From assembly GCA_030426475.1 (NCBI GenBank), contig JAUHYR010000009.1, forward strand, positions 1 through 52,363: a stretch of DNA of 52,363 nucleotides, in the 5' to 3' direction. The stretch is from Bacteroidia bacterium. GTDB taxonomy: Bacteria > Bacteroidota > Bacteroidia > Flavobacteriales_E > Vicingaceae. The position numbers were made by a program, and so were the translations under genes. The notes beneath the pieces were generated by a model. That model did no database searches. It was not told where the DNA came from and saw only the letters and a program-made list of their open reading frames with translations. Shown here one piece after another: positions 43,360 to 51,847 of this stretch. Position 1 is the stretch's first letter. Every line of letters starts with the position of its first letter.

Positions 43360-45684
43360 TTAAAACTTCCAGGTAACGCCCAAACTGGGCATTAATGGAA
43401 GCTGATTTACTCTTTCAAAGGTTACTCTGTTAAAATAAAATACGTTCTCTCTGTTATAAGCATTAGTAACACTCAGGGTAGATTCAATTACAGAATTTTC
43501 TGATACTACAAAGGTTCTTTTTAAACTTAAATCAAGTCGGTGATAGTATGGTAATCTACCCTGATTAATTTCAGCATACTGAATTCCTAAATTTGCATTT
43601 TGAGTAGTATAATCAAAGTTAACATCGTTGTTAAATGTATAATCTTGATAGAACCCTAGAGTTTGTGTAAAAGGGAATCCAGAACCTAAATTCCATCTAA
43701 CATCTAATTCCCAATTCAAGTCTTTTCCAAATTCCCAAGAGGCAACAAAGTTGGCATTATGTCTTCTGTCAAATACCGGAGAGTATTTTCTAATTCCATC
43801 CCATCTATCAACTTTCATTAGAGAGTAAACGGCATACAAATCAATATGTTTAAGGCTATATTTTAATGAAAAATCGACACCGTAAGCATCTCCTGTTTCA
43901 ATAATAAAGTCTTTTTTCTGAACATCAGGAATTGCTGCATTTTCTTGAGTGTCATCAAATATTTTATTTCTGTTAATGTTTGTAAGCTGGGTAAACATTT
44001 TATAATAGCCTTCTACATTTAACTTCACATTTTTAATGATGTCATATTCAAATCCTAAAATAAAGTGATTTGCTTTTTGAAGCTTATGAGTAATATCTTT
44101 TAAGTCCCCATTTTCTTTAAGAAAAGTAGATTGAATATTGTCAGGACCTGATAAAAAGCCATAGAATAAATTCACCACATCTCTATCAGAATTAGCACTA
44201 ATTAGATTTTGAGAATACATTCCTGTAGCTAGTTTAATTCTAAAGTTTTCTTTTTCCCCTACATTATACTTTAATGCAAACCTTGGTTCAACTGACGGTG
44301 TTGCCAAAGAAGCATAGTATTGTACTCTTAAACCCGGCTCAATTACAAAATCTCCTTTGTTAAACCTGAAATTCCAGTAACCTGCCAGCTCAGTAGTATT
44401 TTGATTTTGTTCTATTTTTCTATTAGCTTCATTAAAAATCAAGAAATTAGTTGAAAAACCTAAAATTTCAAAACCATATTTTGTTTGGTTTTCTCCAAAG
44501 AAATTGGTGAAACCCATACCCACATTAAATCCATCTATACCACTAGTTCTCGGTTGTTGATTATCCTCAGTTAAAGAAATATCATATTTAGAATAGGCAA
44601 TATTACCTTCAATCAAAGTTCTTGAATTTCCGGGTACTAACACGAAACTAGAACCCAACCCAAAAGAATTCCATCCTAAATCTGAAACGCCTTGATAATT
44701 AACTCCATCTTTAAAGTTAAAACCAAAAACATTAAACTTACTTCCGTTAGCAGAATTAAATGACGCCTTAGCATAAATATCTGTAAAAGTATATGGTAAT
44801 CCGGCAGTATCAATATAGGTGTAAAACAATTTAGAACTCTGTGGCAAGTAAGAATGCTTGGCAGATAACAAAAATGAACTGCTATTTCCACCCAATGTTT
44901 TTTCTTTGAATATCGGCCCTTCTAATAAAGTTCCCGCACTAAAAGTAGTAGCTGAAACCTTTCCCGAAAGACGTTTTTTATTCCCATCTTTTGTAGATAT
45001 ATCCATGATAGATGAAATTCTTCCACCGTATTCTGAGCCAAATCCACCTGTGTAAATATCAGCGTTCTTAATAATGTCTGTATCAAATACAGAAAACAAA
45101 CCGATAGAGTGAAATGGGTTATAAATAATCATACCATCCATTAACACTTTATTTTGAATAGGAGTACCTCCCCTAATATATAATTGTCCACCTTGGTCAC
45201 CTGTGAATACTACTCCCGGTAACACCTGTAAATATTGCGCTAAATCTGACTCTCCCCCAATTGTAGGAAGCTTTTTAATTTCCTTGGGAGTAAGCTTTGT
45301 AACAGACATTTTAACCTGAGTAGTTTGTTCTTCTTTTTCAGCACTAACTTCAAAAGTTCCTATATCAATTGCGGTTTCTCCAATAAATAATTTTTGATTA
45401 ACTACTTCATTTCCTTTTATGGTTATTTTAGCGTAAGCAGTATCAAAACCTATTTGCGTAGCCATTACAGTATAACTACCCGGTGGCACTTTGGTAATGG
45501 AGTAAAAACCATTGATATCGGAAGAAGTTCCTAAGCTAGTCCCTTTTAAAACAACTGTACAAAATATAGCGGGCTCACCTGTTTTTTTATCATACACAAA
45601 ACCTCTGATATTAGCATTTTGTGCCAATATAAAATTTGAAAATATAAATCCTGATAGTAAAAGTAGTAAGCTAATTTTTTTCAT
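43360..45684 (-). CDS. TonB-dependent receptor with carboxypeptidase-like N-terminal domain
   Basis: This outer-membrane receptor of 774 residues starts MKKISLLLLLSGFIFSNFILAQ, a good signal peptide. An ORF starting 30 bp earlier would begin inside the promoter. A CarboxypepD_reg-like domain (about 24-110, NIRGFVYDKKTGEPAIFCTVVL) is followed by a plug (about 120-220; GGQLYIRGGTPIQNKVLMDGM, YGGRISSIMDISTKDG) and a beta-barrel ending in VTWKF. It has no SusD- or DUF4249-type partner beside it. Substrate is unknown. A matching Bacteroidota promoter lies just upstream, with a 9-bp inverted repeat beyond it. Confidence 0.93.
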   Translation of the reverse strand: MKKISLLLLLSGFIFSNFILAQNANIRGFVYDKKTGEPAIFCTVVLKGTSLGTSSDINGFYSITKVPPGSYTVMATQIGFDTAYAKITIKGNEVVNQKLFIGETAIDIGTFEVSAEKEEQTTQVKMSVTKLTPKEIKKLPTIGGESDLAQYLQVLPGVVFTGDQGGQLYIRGGTPIQNKVLMDGMIIYNPFHSIGLFSVFDTDIIKNADIYTGGFGSEYGGRISSIMDISTKDGNKKRLSGKVSATTFSAGTLLEGPIFKEKTLGGNSSSFLLSAKHSYLPQSSKLFYTYIDTAGLPYTFTDIYAKASFNSANGSKFNVFGFNFKDGVNYQGVSDLGWNSFGLGSSFVLVPGNSRTLIEGNIAYSKYDISLTEDNQQPRTSGIDGFNVGMGFTNFFGENQTKYGFEILGFSTNFLIFNEANRKIEQNQNTTELAGYWNFRFNKGDFVIEPGLRVQYYASLATPSVEPRFALKYNVGEKENFRIKLATGMYSQNLISANSDRDVVNLFYGFLSGPDNIQSTFLKENGDLKDITHKLQKANHFILGFEYDIIKNVKLNVEGYYKMFTQLTNINRNKIFDDTQENAAIPDVQKKDFIIETGDAYGVDFSLKYSLKHIDLYAVYSLMKVDRWDGIRKYSPVFDRRHNANFVASWEFGKDLNWELDVRWNLGSGFPFTQTLGFYQDYTFNNDVNFDYTTQNANLGIQYAEINQGRLPYYHRLDLSLKRTFVVSENSVIESTLSVTNAYNRENVFYFNRVTFERVNQLPLMPSLGVTWKF

Positions 45685-45702
45685 CCGCCAATAATTAGGT
45701 CG

Positions 45703-45735
45703 CAAAAATAACATTATGTATTAAAGCGCCTCAAA
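45703..45735 (-). promoter_or_regulatory. Bacteroidota-type promoter for TonB receptor
   Basis: On the minus strand TTTG (45732-45735), a 21-bp spacer and TATTTTTG (45703-45710) lie upstream of the ATG at 45684. The layout is identical to that of rplU and supports the shorter start. Confidence 0.6.
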
Positions 45736-45736
45736 G

Positions 45737-45772
45737 ATAAATGGTTTACATTATAGTATCCCTACCATTTAT
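45737..45772. promoter_or_regulatory. Inverted repeat upstream of TonB receptor promoter
   Basis: ATAAATGGT (45737-45745) and ACCATTTAT (45764-45772) are perfect 9-bp arms with an 18-bp spacer, ending 1 bp upstream of the -33 box. The arrangement suits an activator or repressor site. Confidence 0.4.
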
Positions 45773-45807
45773 GTATTTAATTCAACCGTTTATAAATTAA
45801 GAAGATA

Positions 45808-45823
45808 TTACTTAGCTAAGTAA
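45808..45823. other. 16-bp perfect palindrome after Spo0M-like gene
   Basis: TTACTTAGCTAAGTAA is fully self-complementary and lies 7 bp beyond the stop codon of the Spo0M-like gene. There is no T-run, so it is not a normal terminator; it may be a protein-binding site. Confidence 0.35.
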
Positions 45824-45829
45824 AATAAG

Positions 45830-46300
45830 CTAAACAAGCTTTATTTCCTTTGTATCAGAAGGGTCTAAAGCAGCACTTTTAACATCTGCTTCGGCATCCA
45901 GATAATATTCAGAAACCTCTTTGTTAGCGAAAGCCGCTACTTTACCCAAAGTACCTAAAGCACCACCTTTTTCTTTTAATTCGTCAGCATTAGATTTAAC
46001 TAATTGAAATGGTACCGAAAATGGAATTTCTTTTGTTTCACCTGGAGTAATTTTAAAGTTAGCCGGAATAACCACTTTTCCAAGTTCAAACTCCTTCTCT
46101 GTCTTGTCATCACCTCTTCCTGTGGTAAACTTCTCCATGAACTTCACTTCAATGTTAACAATTTCTTGCTCGCTTTTTGTAGTAAGAACCACAGTTCCGT
46201 CTATTGTTTTCGACTCTTTAGAAGCCTGACCATTGGTTTTCAGTTCTACCTTAACACCACCAATCCCAAGCTTATCTTTAATGTTTTTAAAAAATCCCAT
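45830..46300 (-). CDS. Spo0M-like arrestin-fold protein
   Basis: This 156-residue protein, MGFFKNIKDKLGIGGVKVELKTNG onwards, resembles the N-terminal arrestin-like domain of the SpoOM family (first described as a sporulation-control protein in Bacillus, but widespread in non-sporulating bacteria). The pattern is alternating strands with VVLTTKSEQEIVNIEVKFMEKF and TPGETKEIPFSVPFQL. It lacks the longer C-terminal extension of B. subtilis Spo0M (about 258 residues). It is cytosolic and its role is unknown. The gene is preceded by a hairpin with a U-run on its own strand and lies at the edge of the repeat-bounded island. Confidence 0.8.
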   Translation of the reverse strand: MGFFKNIKDKLGIGGVKVELKTNGQASKESKTIDGTVVLTTKSEQEIVNIEVKFMEKFTTGRGDDKTEKEFELGKVVIPANFKITPGETKEIPFSVPFQLVKSNADELKEKGGALGTLGKVAAFANKEVSEYYLDAEADVKSAALDPSDTKEIKLV

Positions 46301-46307
46301 AATGTTT

Positions 46308-46353
46308 GTTTATTAAAAAGCCTCAACATTTGTCTATAATTAGGTTGAGGCTT
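46308..46353 (-). terminator. Terminator-like hairpin in the leader of the Spo0M-like gene
   Basis: Perfect 10-bp arms AAGCCTCAAC (46318-46327) and GTTGAGGCTT (46344-46353) enclose 16 nt; on the minus strand the stem is followed by TTTTTAATA. It lies 8-53 bp upstream of the start codon at 46300 and no promoter is visible in between, so it is either an attenuator or a terminator left from a lost upstream gene. Confidence 0.6.
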
Positions 46354-46360
46354 AGATTAA

Positions 46361-46422
46361 GTACCCCAAACCGTTCAAATGTCGAACTTTATTGTTAAAG
46401 ATGTAAATATAGTAATAAAAAC
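46361..46422. repeat. Left copy of 62-bp direct repeat
   Basis: From GTACCCCAAACCGTTCAAAT onward, 62 bases are identical to 51786-51847, in the same orientation. Weaker similarity to the same right-hand unit continues for about 40 bp more. It contains GTTC...GAAC around AAATGTC. Confidence 0.95.
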
Positions 46423-46567
46423 GTCCTCAAAATTAGGTTATTAAAAAAGCTTAAACTCTTTGCATTTTAATATAAAGATAAGTAAGATATACTTATCTCA
46501 GATATTAAATATACACTTACCCGACTTCACAATCCTTTAAGTTCAAAATTCCTTCTAATTTGATACT

Positions 46568-46575
46568 TATATTTG
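46568..46575 (+). promoter_or_regulatory. Candidate -7 element for the island operon
   Basis: TATATTTG matches TAnnTTTG exactly and ends only 5 bp before the ATG at 46581, so the transcript would start at or next to the start codon. No TTTG lies at the normal -33 position. Confidence 0.45.
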
Positions 46576-46580
46576 CGACA

Positions 46581-47255
46581 ATGAAAATCCTGATTATAGA
46601 AGATGAACAAGAACTTGCTGAAGACATGGTAAAATACCTTACCAACGAGCAATACCTATGCGAATATGCTTCAGATTTTCAGACCGCAATGAAAAAGATT
46701 TATGAGCATGATTACGATTGTATTTTATTGGATATAATGCTACCTGGTGGTGATGGGTTAATTATTTTAGAAGAGCTTAAAAGACTAAATAAGCAGGATG
46801 GAGTAATCATTATATCAGCTAAAAACGCCATAGAAGATAAAATAAAAGGACTTAAACTCGGAGCTGATGATTACTTAGCCAAGCCCTTTCATCAGGCTGA
46901 GTTAGCAGCGAGAGTTGAATCATTGATTAGGAGGAAACAATTTGATAGTAATAATCAGATTGTTCAAAATGAAATAATCATTGATATTAATGCTAAAACA
47001 GTAAAAGTTCATAATGTACCGATAAACCTGACCAAAAAAGAATATGATTTACTCCTTTTCTTCATAGGCAATAAAAACAGAGTCCTTTCAAAAGGAGCTT
47101 TAGCCGAACACCTTTCAGGGGACTTTGCTGATATGTTCGATAACCATGATTTTGTATATGCACATGTCAAAAATCTAAAGAGAAAGCTCAAGGAGAAAGA
47201 ATATGGAGACTACATCAAAACCATATACGGGACTGGATATAAATGGGAAAAATGA
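46581..47255 (+). CDS. OmpR-family response regulator of the island
   Basis: This regulator of 224 residues has a receiver domain (acidic pocket IIEDE, D51 in CILLDIMLPGGDG, Ser-Ala in IISAKN, Lys in DDYLAKPF) and a PhoB-type winged helix (VPINLTKKEYDLLLFFIGN, FVYAHVKNLKRKLKEK). The ATG at 46581 gives the canonical MKILIIEDEQE start, while the longer frame from 46560 begins within the promoter. It is the first gene of the four-gene operon, and its stop overlaps the kinase start (ATGA). It likely controls the receptor and lipoprotein genes downstream. Confidence 0.94.
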   Translation: MKILIIEDEQELAEDMVKYLTNEQYLCEYASDFQTAMKKIYEHDYDCILLDIMLPGGDGLIILEELKRLNKQDGVIIISAKNAIEDKIKGLKLGADDYLAKPFHQAELAARVESLIRRKQFDSNNQIVQNEIIIDINAKTVKVHNVPINLTKKEYDLLLFFIGNKNRVLSKGALAEHLSGDFADMFDNHDFVYAHVKNLKRKLKEKEYGDYIKTIYGTGYKWEK

Positions 47256-48541
47256 CTAGACTACTCAACAAACCATTGAAGGCATTTGCTCTTTACGCCA
47301 TGATAATTTTGGTGATTAGCATTCCTGTTTACGTATTAGTTATTGACTATATATGGAAAAGTGAGCTGGATGAGAACAATTGGCTTACCTTACAACATAC
47401 CAAACAAAATCTTCAATCCAAGCAGTTTACACCAGTCGAAATAGAAAACATCAATCAAATTTGGGGAGAACTACAACCTGGTGTTTCGATTGTAAAAGCA
47501 GAGAACACGATTTTTTTTAAAGACAGTATTTATGAAGTCATCAGACCAAACGTATATGATGAAGACGATGGAAAAGATCGATTTCGTAGTTTAAAATCAT
47601 TGGTGCAATTAAATGGAGAACCCTATATTTTAACCATTGAGACCAATGTGGAAGAATCCGATGAAACATTTGCCGCTGTAGCATTAATTACCTTACTCTT
47701 CTTTGTTATTCTGATTTTTGGATTCATTCTTCTGAATAAAAGAATAGCAGCCAAGACATGGTATTCATTTTATCAAACACTAAGCTCTCTTAAATCCTTT
47801 GAACTTTCAAAGGATAGTGCTATCTATCTTCCAGAATCAGATATTCAGGAATTTCAAGAATTGAATCAATCATTACACTACTTGATAGCAAATAATGTGA
47901 ACACCTATCAGCAACAAAAATCATTTATCGAAAATGCTTCACATGAACTTCAAACACCCATTGCCCTGCTCAAATCTAAAATGGATTTATTAATTCAACA
48001 AAAAGACATATCGCCTGAAATCAGAGAACTAGTAAATAGTATTGCAGCACCATTATCCCGTCTCTCCCGCATTAACAAAAACCTACTTCTGTTGGCTAAA
48101 GTAGAAAACCATCAATACAGTAATCAGGAACAATTGGATATTAAGGAGTTTATAGAAACAGGAATAATTCTTTTTGAAGACTATTTGAATGAAAAACAAT
48201 TTGAATTATCAAATCATTTAACCAAATCTCTTGTGGTCAATGCCAACTCATTTTTGTTGGAAACGCTTATTTACAATCTGCTTTCCAACACTATCAGACA
48301 CACTCAAAAAGGTGGAAAAATCAACATTTACAGTAATGAAAACTCAATAGTGATATCAAACAGTGGTAAAGAAAGTTTAGACCATACACAGTTATTTAAA
48401 CGATTCTCGAGTACAACTAAAGACAAAATTAGCAGTGGCTTAGGGCTTGCAATTATCCAAGAAATTGCCAATAAATATGAATGGAAAGTTCACTACAGTT
48501 TTGAGAGCGGTTTTCATATTTTTTCTGTGAGTTTTAATTAA
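47252..48541 (+). CDS. Sensor histidine kinase of the island
   Basis: This 429-residue two-pass kinase has membrane helices at about 10-34 and 142-163 around a periplasmic domain of about 105 residues rich in acidic residues (YDEDDGKDRFR). HisKA has the phospho-acceptor in IENASHELQTPIALL (H231), and HATPase has N box TLIYNLLSNTIRHT and G2 SSGLGLAII. The G1 box reads ISNSGK instead of the usual D-x-G, a variant tolerated in this kinase subgroup. The start ATGA at 47252 overlaps the regulator stop by 4 bp, so translation is coupled. The acidic sensor could bind a cation or cationic peptide, which is a guess. Confidence 0.93.
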   Translation: MTRLLNKPLKAFALYAMIILVISIPVYVLVIDYIWKSELDENNWLTLQHTKQNLQSKQFTPVEIENINQIWGELQPGVSIVKAENTIFFKDSIYEVIRPNVYDEDDGKDRFRSLKSLVQLNGEPYILTIETNVEESDETFAAVALITLLFFVILIFGFILLNKRIAAKTWYSFYQTLSSLKSFELSKDSAIYLPESDIQEFQELNQSLHYLIANNVNTYQQQKSFIENASHELQTPIALLKSKMDLLIQQKDISPEIRELVNSIAAPLSRLSRINKNLLLLAKVENHQYSNQEQLDIKEFIETGIILFEDYLNEKQFELSNHLTKSLVVNANSFLLETLIYNLLSNTIRHTQKGGKINIYSNENSIVISNSGKESLDHTQLFKRFSSTTKDKISSGLGLAIIQEIANKYEWKVHYSFESGFHIFSVSFN

Positions 48542-48650
48542 GAAATTTTCTTCTTTCTCTCAATATGAATTCGGGATTATTCCCAATTCTAAATTTATTC
48601 TAAATCCTCTTTGATATTTGTCCTGTATTAACTTTTTAAATCATTCAAAC

Positions 48651-49121
48651 ATGAAAAATTTAACACTTATCTCAGTACTTTCGGTTACACTATCTCTGCA
48701 GTCATGTGCACAGGAATCAGAAAGCAAAAATGTACCCGAAAAGGTGCTAACAGCATTCAAAACAAAATTTCCGGACGCTAAAAAAGTAAATTGGGAAATG
48801 GAAAACGACTCAGAGTGGGAAGCTGAGTTTAAATTAAATGGTAAAGAATATTCTGCTAATTTCAGTGCTGAAGGGGAATGGCTTGAAACTGAATATGAAA
48901 TAAAAGAGTCCGATATTCCATCGAATATCCTTGCAGTCCTTGACAAAAATTTTTCCGATTATGAAATCGAAGAGCTTGAGATTGCCGAGACGGCTTCAGG
49001 CAATTCCTATGAAATGGAAATTGAAATTGGAGAAGATGGGTTTGAAGTTACCATTGATGCTAAAGGAAATTTAACTAAGAAAAAAGAAAGTAAAGAAAAT
49101 GATGAGGATAACGAAGATTAA
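48651..49121 (+). CDS. PepSY-like lipoprotein of the island
   Basis: This protein of 156 residues has a lipoprotein signal (MKNLTLISVLSVTLSLQSC, Cys19) and two PepSY-like units of about 60 residues: PEKVLTAFKTKFPDAKKVNWEMENDSEWEAEF and PSNILAVLDKNFSDYEIEELEIAE. The family is the Bacteroidota PF11396 (beta-lactamase-inhibitor-like) group. It is extremely acidic, and the tail (KESKENDEDNED) strengthens that. It should lie in the periplasm or on the outer membrane and may bind cations or the neighbouring sensor. The ATG at 48651 starts the signal peptide, so an upstream in-frame start is not used. The receptor gene starts before its stop (23-bp overlap). Confidence 0.87.
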   Translation: MKNLTLISVLSVTLSLQSCAQESESKNVPEKVLTAFKTKFPDAKKVNWEMENDSEWEAEFKLNGKEYSANFSAEGEWLETEYEIKESDIPSNILAVLDKNFSDYEIEELEIAETASGNSYEMEIEIGEDGFEVTIDAKGNLTKKKESKENDEDNED

Positions 49122-51522
49122 TCGACTCATCATTGTTTGCCTGTTATTATGCTCTCGTATTGTATTTGCACAAAAAACAGCCGTTAATGTTTCTGGCATT
49201 CTCAAAGATAAGGTCTCTGATGAGACCTTACCCTTTGTTAATGTAGTTTTGAAAAAATCTACTGATTCATCTTTTGTATCAGGCACTATAACTAATGAAA
49301 ATGGATTGTTCACTCTTTCAGATATCCATTCAGGTAATTTTATAATAGAATGTTCATATATTGGTTATAATACTTATTCCTCTAATATATACATTGGCTC
49401 AAACACAAATTACATTGATTTAGGTATAATATTTCTAATAGAAAATGTGCAAAATCTTAGTGAATTTGTTATTACTGCCAAACAAGATGCTATAACTGGC
49501 ACAATGGACAAAAAGACATACAGCATAGACGATAATGTGAGTCAGAGTGGCGGCAGTGTACTACAAGCCATGAATAATCTACCAGGTATTACCACTCAAG
49601 ATGGACAGGTGGAGCTTAGGGGGAATAATCAGGTGGTAGTTTTAATAGATGGTAAACAAACAGCTATCACAGGTTTTGGCAATCAAAATGGCTTGGACAA
49701 TATCCCTGCTTCAGCTATTGAAAAAATAGAAATCATCAACAATCCTTCAGCAAAATATGATGCCAACGGGAATGCAGGAATCATCAACATTGTCTTGAAA
49801 AAAGAGGAGCAAAAAGGACTCAACGGCAAAATGGGTTTGTCAACGGGTCTTGGTGCTTTATGGGTACGGAAAGAAAACCTACCCGGCATACGTGAACAGT
49901 ATCAGGCAACACCCAAAGTCAGCCCATCTCTTTCTCTGAATTATAGAAAGAAGAAAGTCAATCTCTTTCTTCAAGCTGACAACCTCTATACCGAAACACT
50001 AAACAAAAATGAATTTGTAACCAGAACCTATAGTGATGGTAAGATAATCAACCAACAATTGAAACGAAATAGAAATACAAATTTTTTCACTTCAAAAGCT
50101 GGGTTTGATTGGTTCATTAGTGATAAAAATACACTGACTGTTTCTGGTTTCTTCAGCCAAGAATCTATTAAGGATTATGGGGATCAGCCCTTTTTTAGTG
50201 GTAATGATGGAGAAAACCTTAGACTATGGCAATTTTTGGAAGATGAAATATTGACTGCAGCTATGGCATCTTTAGCCTACGAGCATAAGTTCAAGCAACC
50301 CGGTCATAAATTAAATATAGGCTTCAATTACACCTTCGACAGAGAAGACGAGAAGTATTTCTTTACAAATAAAACTCCATCCTTCACTACAGAAGAATCC
50401 TTTTTTCTTATTGCGGATCAAAAGGTTGCTGATTTTACATTAGATTATACTAGACCTATGAAGCATGGCTTACTGGAAACAGGGATGAAATTCCGAAGAA
50501 GAACTATCCCAACTGATATGCAATTCAATCCTTCGGCTACTAACTCAGTTCTTGATACTGGTGCTGATGGTCTGGCAACTTATAATGAAATTATTCCAGC
50601 TGTGTATGGAAACTATACCTATGAAGTCAAAAAACTAGAAGCAGAAATCGGATTGAGATTAGAATATGTGGATTTGCAATATAATGTTGATCCAAACCAC
50701 AATACCTACCATAGCAATGGCTATAATTACTTGCAACCTTTTCCCAATGCCCGATTGACATATAAAGTAAATGAAAGTAATAAATTATCTGCATTTTACA
50801 ATCGTAGGGTTGACCGACCTGATGAGGTGGACATTCGAATTTTTCCAAAGTATGATGATGCTGAAATTATTAAAGTGGGTAATCCCGCTTTAAAACCTCA
50901 GTTCACAAACAGTTTTGAACTTGGTTATAAGAATGGTTGGGACAAAGGATATTTCTACGAAGCAGCTTATCACCGTATTTCATATGGAGCCATTACCCGA
51001 GTAGCCACAACTGTTGATACTACCAACCTGATCTACAACATTTCTCAAAATGTCGGGAAAAGCTACAACACAGGAATTGAAGTAGTCATCAGTCAGGAAC
51101 TTTCTGATAGGATCAATATGAACCTGAATTTGAATGGTTATTATAATCGGATAGATGCGTTCACAGTTGTCAATCAATATCCCATAGAAAACACTTTTAC
51201 GGCAGATCAACAGGAAATCTATTCCGGAAACATAAAGCTAAATACCAATTTTAAATTTGGTAAAAACACAGAAGCTCAATTGACAGCTATTTATCTTGCT
51301 CCTGATATCATTCCTCAGGGAACTATATACGGTAGGTATTCTATTGATCTAGGTATAAAAAAGATAACTCAAAAAGGGAAAGGTGAAGTTTTTATAAATA
51401 CAACTGATTTGTTCAACACCATGGTTATAAAAAAGAAAACTATAGGGAATAATTTTAATTATGTAAGTGCCGACTATTATGAAACACAAACTATTAGAGC
51501 TGGTTATAATTTTAAGTTTTAA
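49099..51522 (+). CDS. TonB-dependent outer-membrane receptor (OMP_b-brl_3 type) of the island
   Basis: This 807-residue outer-membrane protein has a signal peptide (about 1-24, CSRIVFAQ), a CarboxypepD_reg-like domain (about 27-110), a plug with LQAMNNLPGITTQDGQVELRGN and VVVLIDGKQTAITG, and a barrel of the outer-membrane-beta-barrel type that ends in TIRAGYNFKF. Unlike the receptors at 27572 and 43360 it belongs to the shorter-plug group often paired with two-component systems and PepSY-like lipoproteins. Its substrate is unknown; metal or siderophore uptake is a usual guess. It is the last gene of the operon and is followed by 840 bp of repeats and gene-free sequence. Confidence 0.92.
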   Translation: MMRITKINRLIIVCLLLCSRIVFAQKTAVNVSGILKDKVSDETLPFVNVVLKKSTDSSFVSGTITNENGLFTLSDIHSGNFIIECSYIGYNTYSSNIYIGSNTNYIDLGIIFLIENVQNLSEFVITAKQDAITGTMDKKTYSIDDNVSQSGGSVLQAMNNLPGITTQDGQVELRGNNQVVVLIDGKQTAITGFGNQNGLDNIPASAIEKIEIINNPSAKYDANGNAGIINIVLKKEEQKGLNGKMGLSTGLGALWVRKENLPGIREQYQATPKVSPSLSLNYRKKKVNLFLQADNLYTETLNKNEFVTRTYSDGKIINQQLKRNRNTNFFTSKAGFDWFISDKNTLTVSGFFSQESIKDYGDQPFFSGNDGENLRLWQFLEDEILTAAMASLAYEHKFKQPGHKLNIGFNYTFDREDEKYFFTNKTPSFTTEESFFLIADQKVADFTLDYTRPMKHGLLETGMKFRRRTIPTDMQFNPSATNSVLDTGADGLATYNEIIPAVYGNYTYEVKKLEAEIGLRLEYVDLQYNVDPNHNTYHSNGYNYLQPFPNARLTYKVNESNKLSAFYNRRVDRPDEVDIRIFPKYDDAEIIKVGNPALKPQFTNSFELGYKNGWDKGYFYEAAYHRISYGAITRVATTVDTTNLIYNISQNVGKSYNTGIEVVISQELSDRINMNLNLNGYYNRIDAFTVVNQYPIENTFTADQQEIYSGNIKLNTNFKFGKNTEAQLTAIYLAPDIIPQGTIYGRYSIDLGIKKITQKGKGEVFINTTDLFNTMVIKKKTIGNNFNYVSADYYETQTIRAGYNFKF

Positions 51523-51547
51523 ATGGATTTATATTCTGAAAAAAAAA

Positions 51548-51799
51548 TCAAATGTCGAAGCTAAACAAGAAGTACATATTTTACAACATAAAAACTTCCG
51601 CTAAATTAGGGTACTAAAAAGGCTGAAAACTCTCTTCCCTATTAGAAAAAATTAGAGCTTAGAGAGAAATTAAGATGTTAAAATGGGATGGGAATCAAAC
51701 CAAAATATCCCATTTGAATCAATAAAACAGACATTTTCAAACAAAAAATGCCGTTAAGAAACTCTAAACGACATTTTGCTTCATTGTACCCCAAACCGT
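51548..51799. repeat. Tandem repeat unit A (about 252 bp)
   Basis: The unit runs from the first TCAAATGTCGAA (51548) to just before the next (51800). Unit B repeats it with scattered differences; 60 bp (51724-51783) are identical to 51983-52042. It contains a hairpin with 11-bp arms (51745-51755 and 51767-51777, one C/A mismatch) and another with perfect 9-bp arms (51681-51689 and 51707-51715). No ORF of note. Confidence 0.9.
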
Positions 51800-51847
51800 T
51801 CAAATGTCGAACTTTATTGTTAAAGATGTAAATATAGTAATAAAAAC
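51786..51847. repeat. Right copy of 62-bp direct repeat
   Basis: Identical to 46361-46422 in the same orientation. It spans the junction of tandem units A and B. Confidence 0.95.

Larger units (their letters stand above)
46361..51847. other. Putative repeat-bounded accessory island
   Basis: The segment between identical 62-bp direct repeats (left 46361-46422, right 51786-51847) holds exactly one operon: response regulator, histidine kinase, PepSY-like lipoprotein and TonB-dependent receptor. No integrase or transposase is present. Recombination between the repeats would delete the operon cleanly. Island status is inference from repeat structure. Confidence 0.4.

Noticed and set aside
45685-45714. 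Upstream start for the TonB receptor at 43360-45684
   Set aside because: It overlaps the exact -7 box at 45703-45710, and the residues MLFLRPNYWR precede a complete signal peptide.
46560-46580. Upstream start for the island response regulator
   Set aside because: It lies within the -7 promoter box, and receiver domains begin with MKILIIEDE at 46581.
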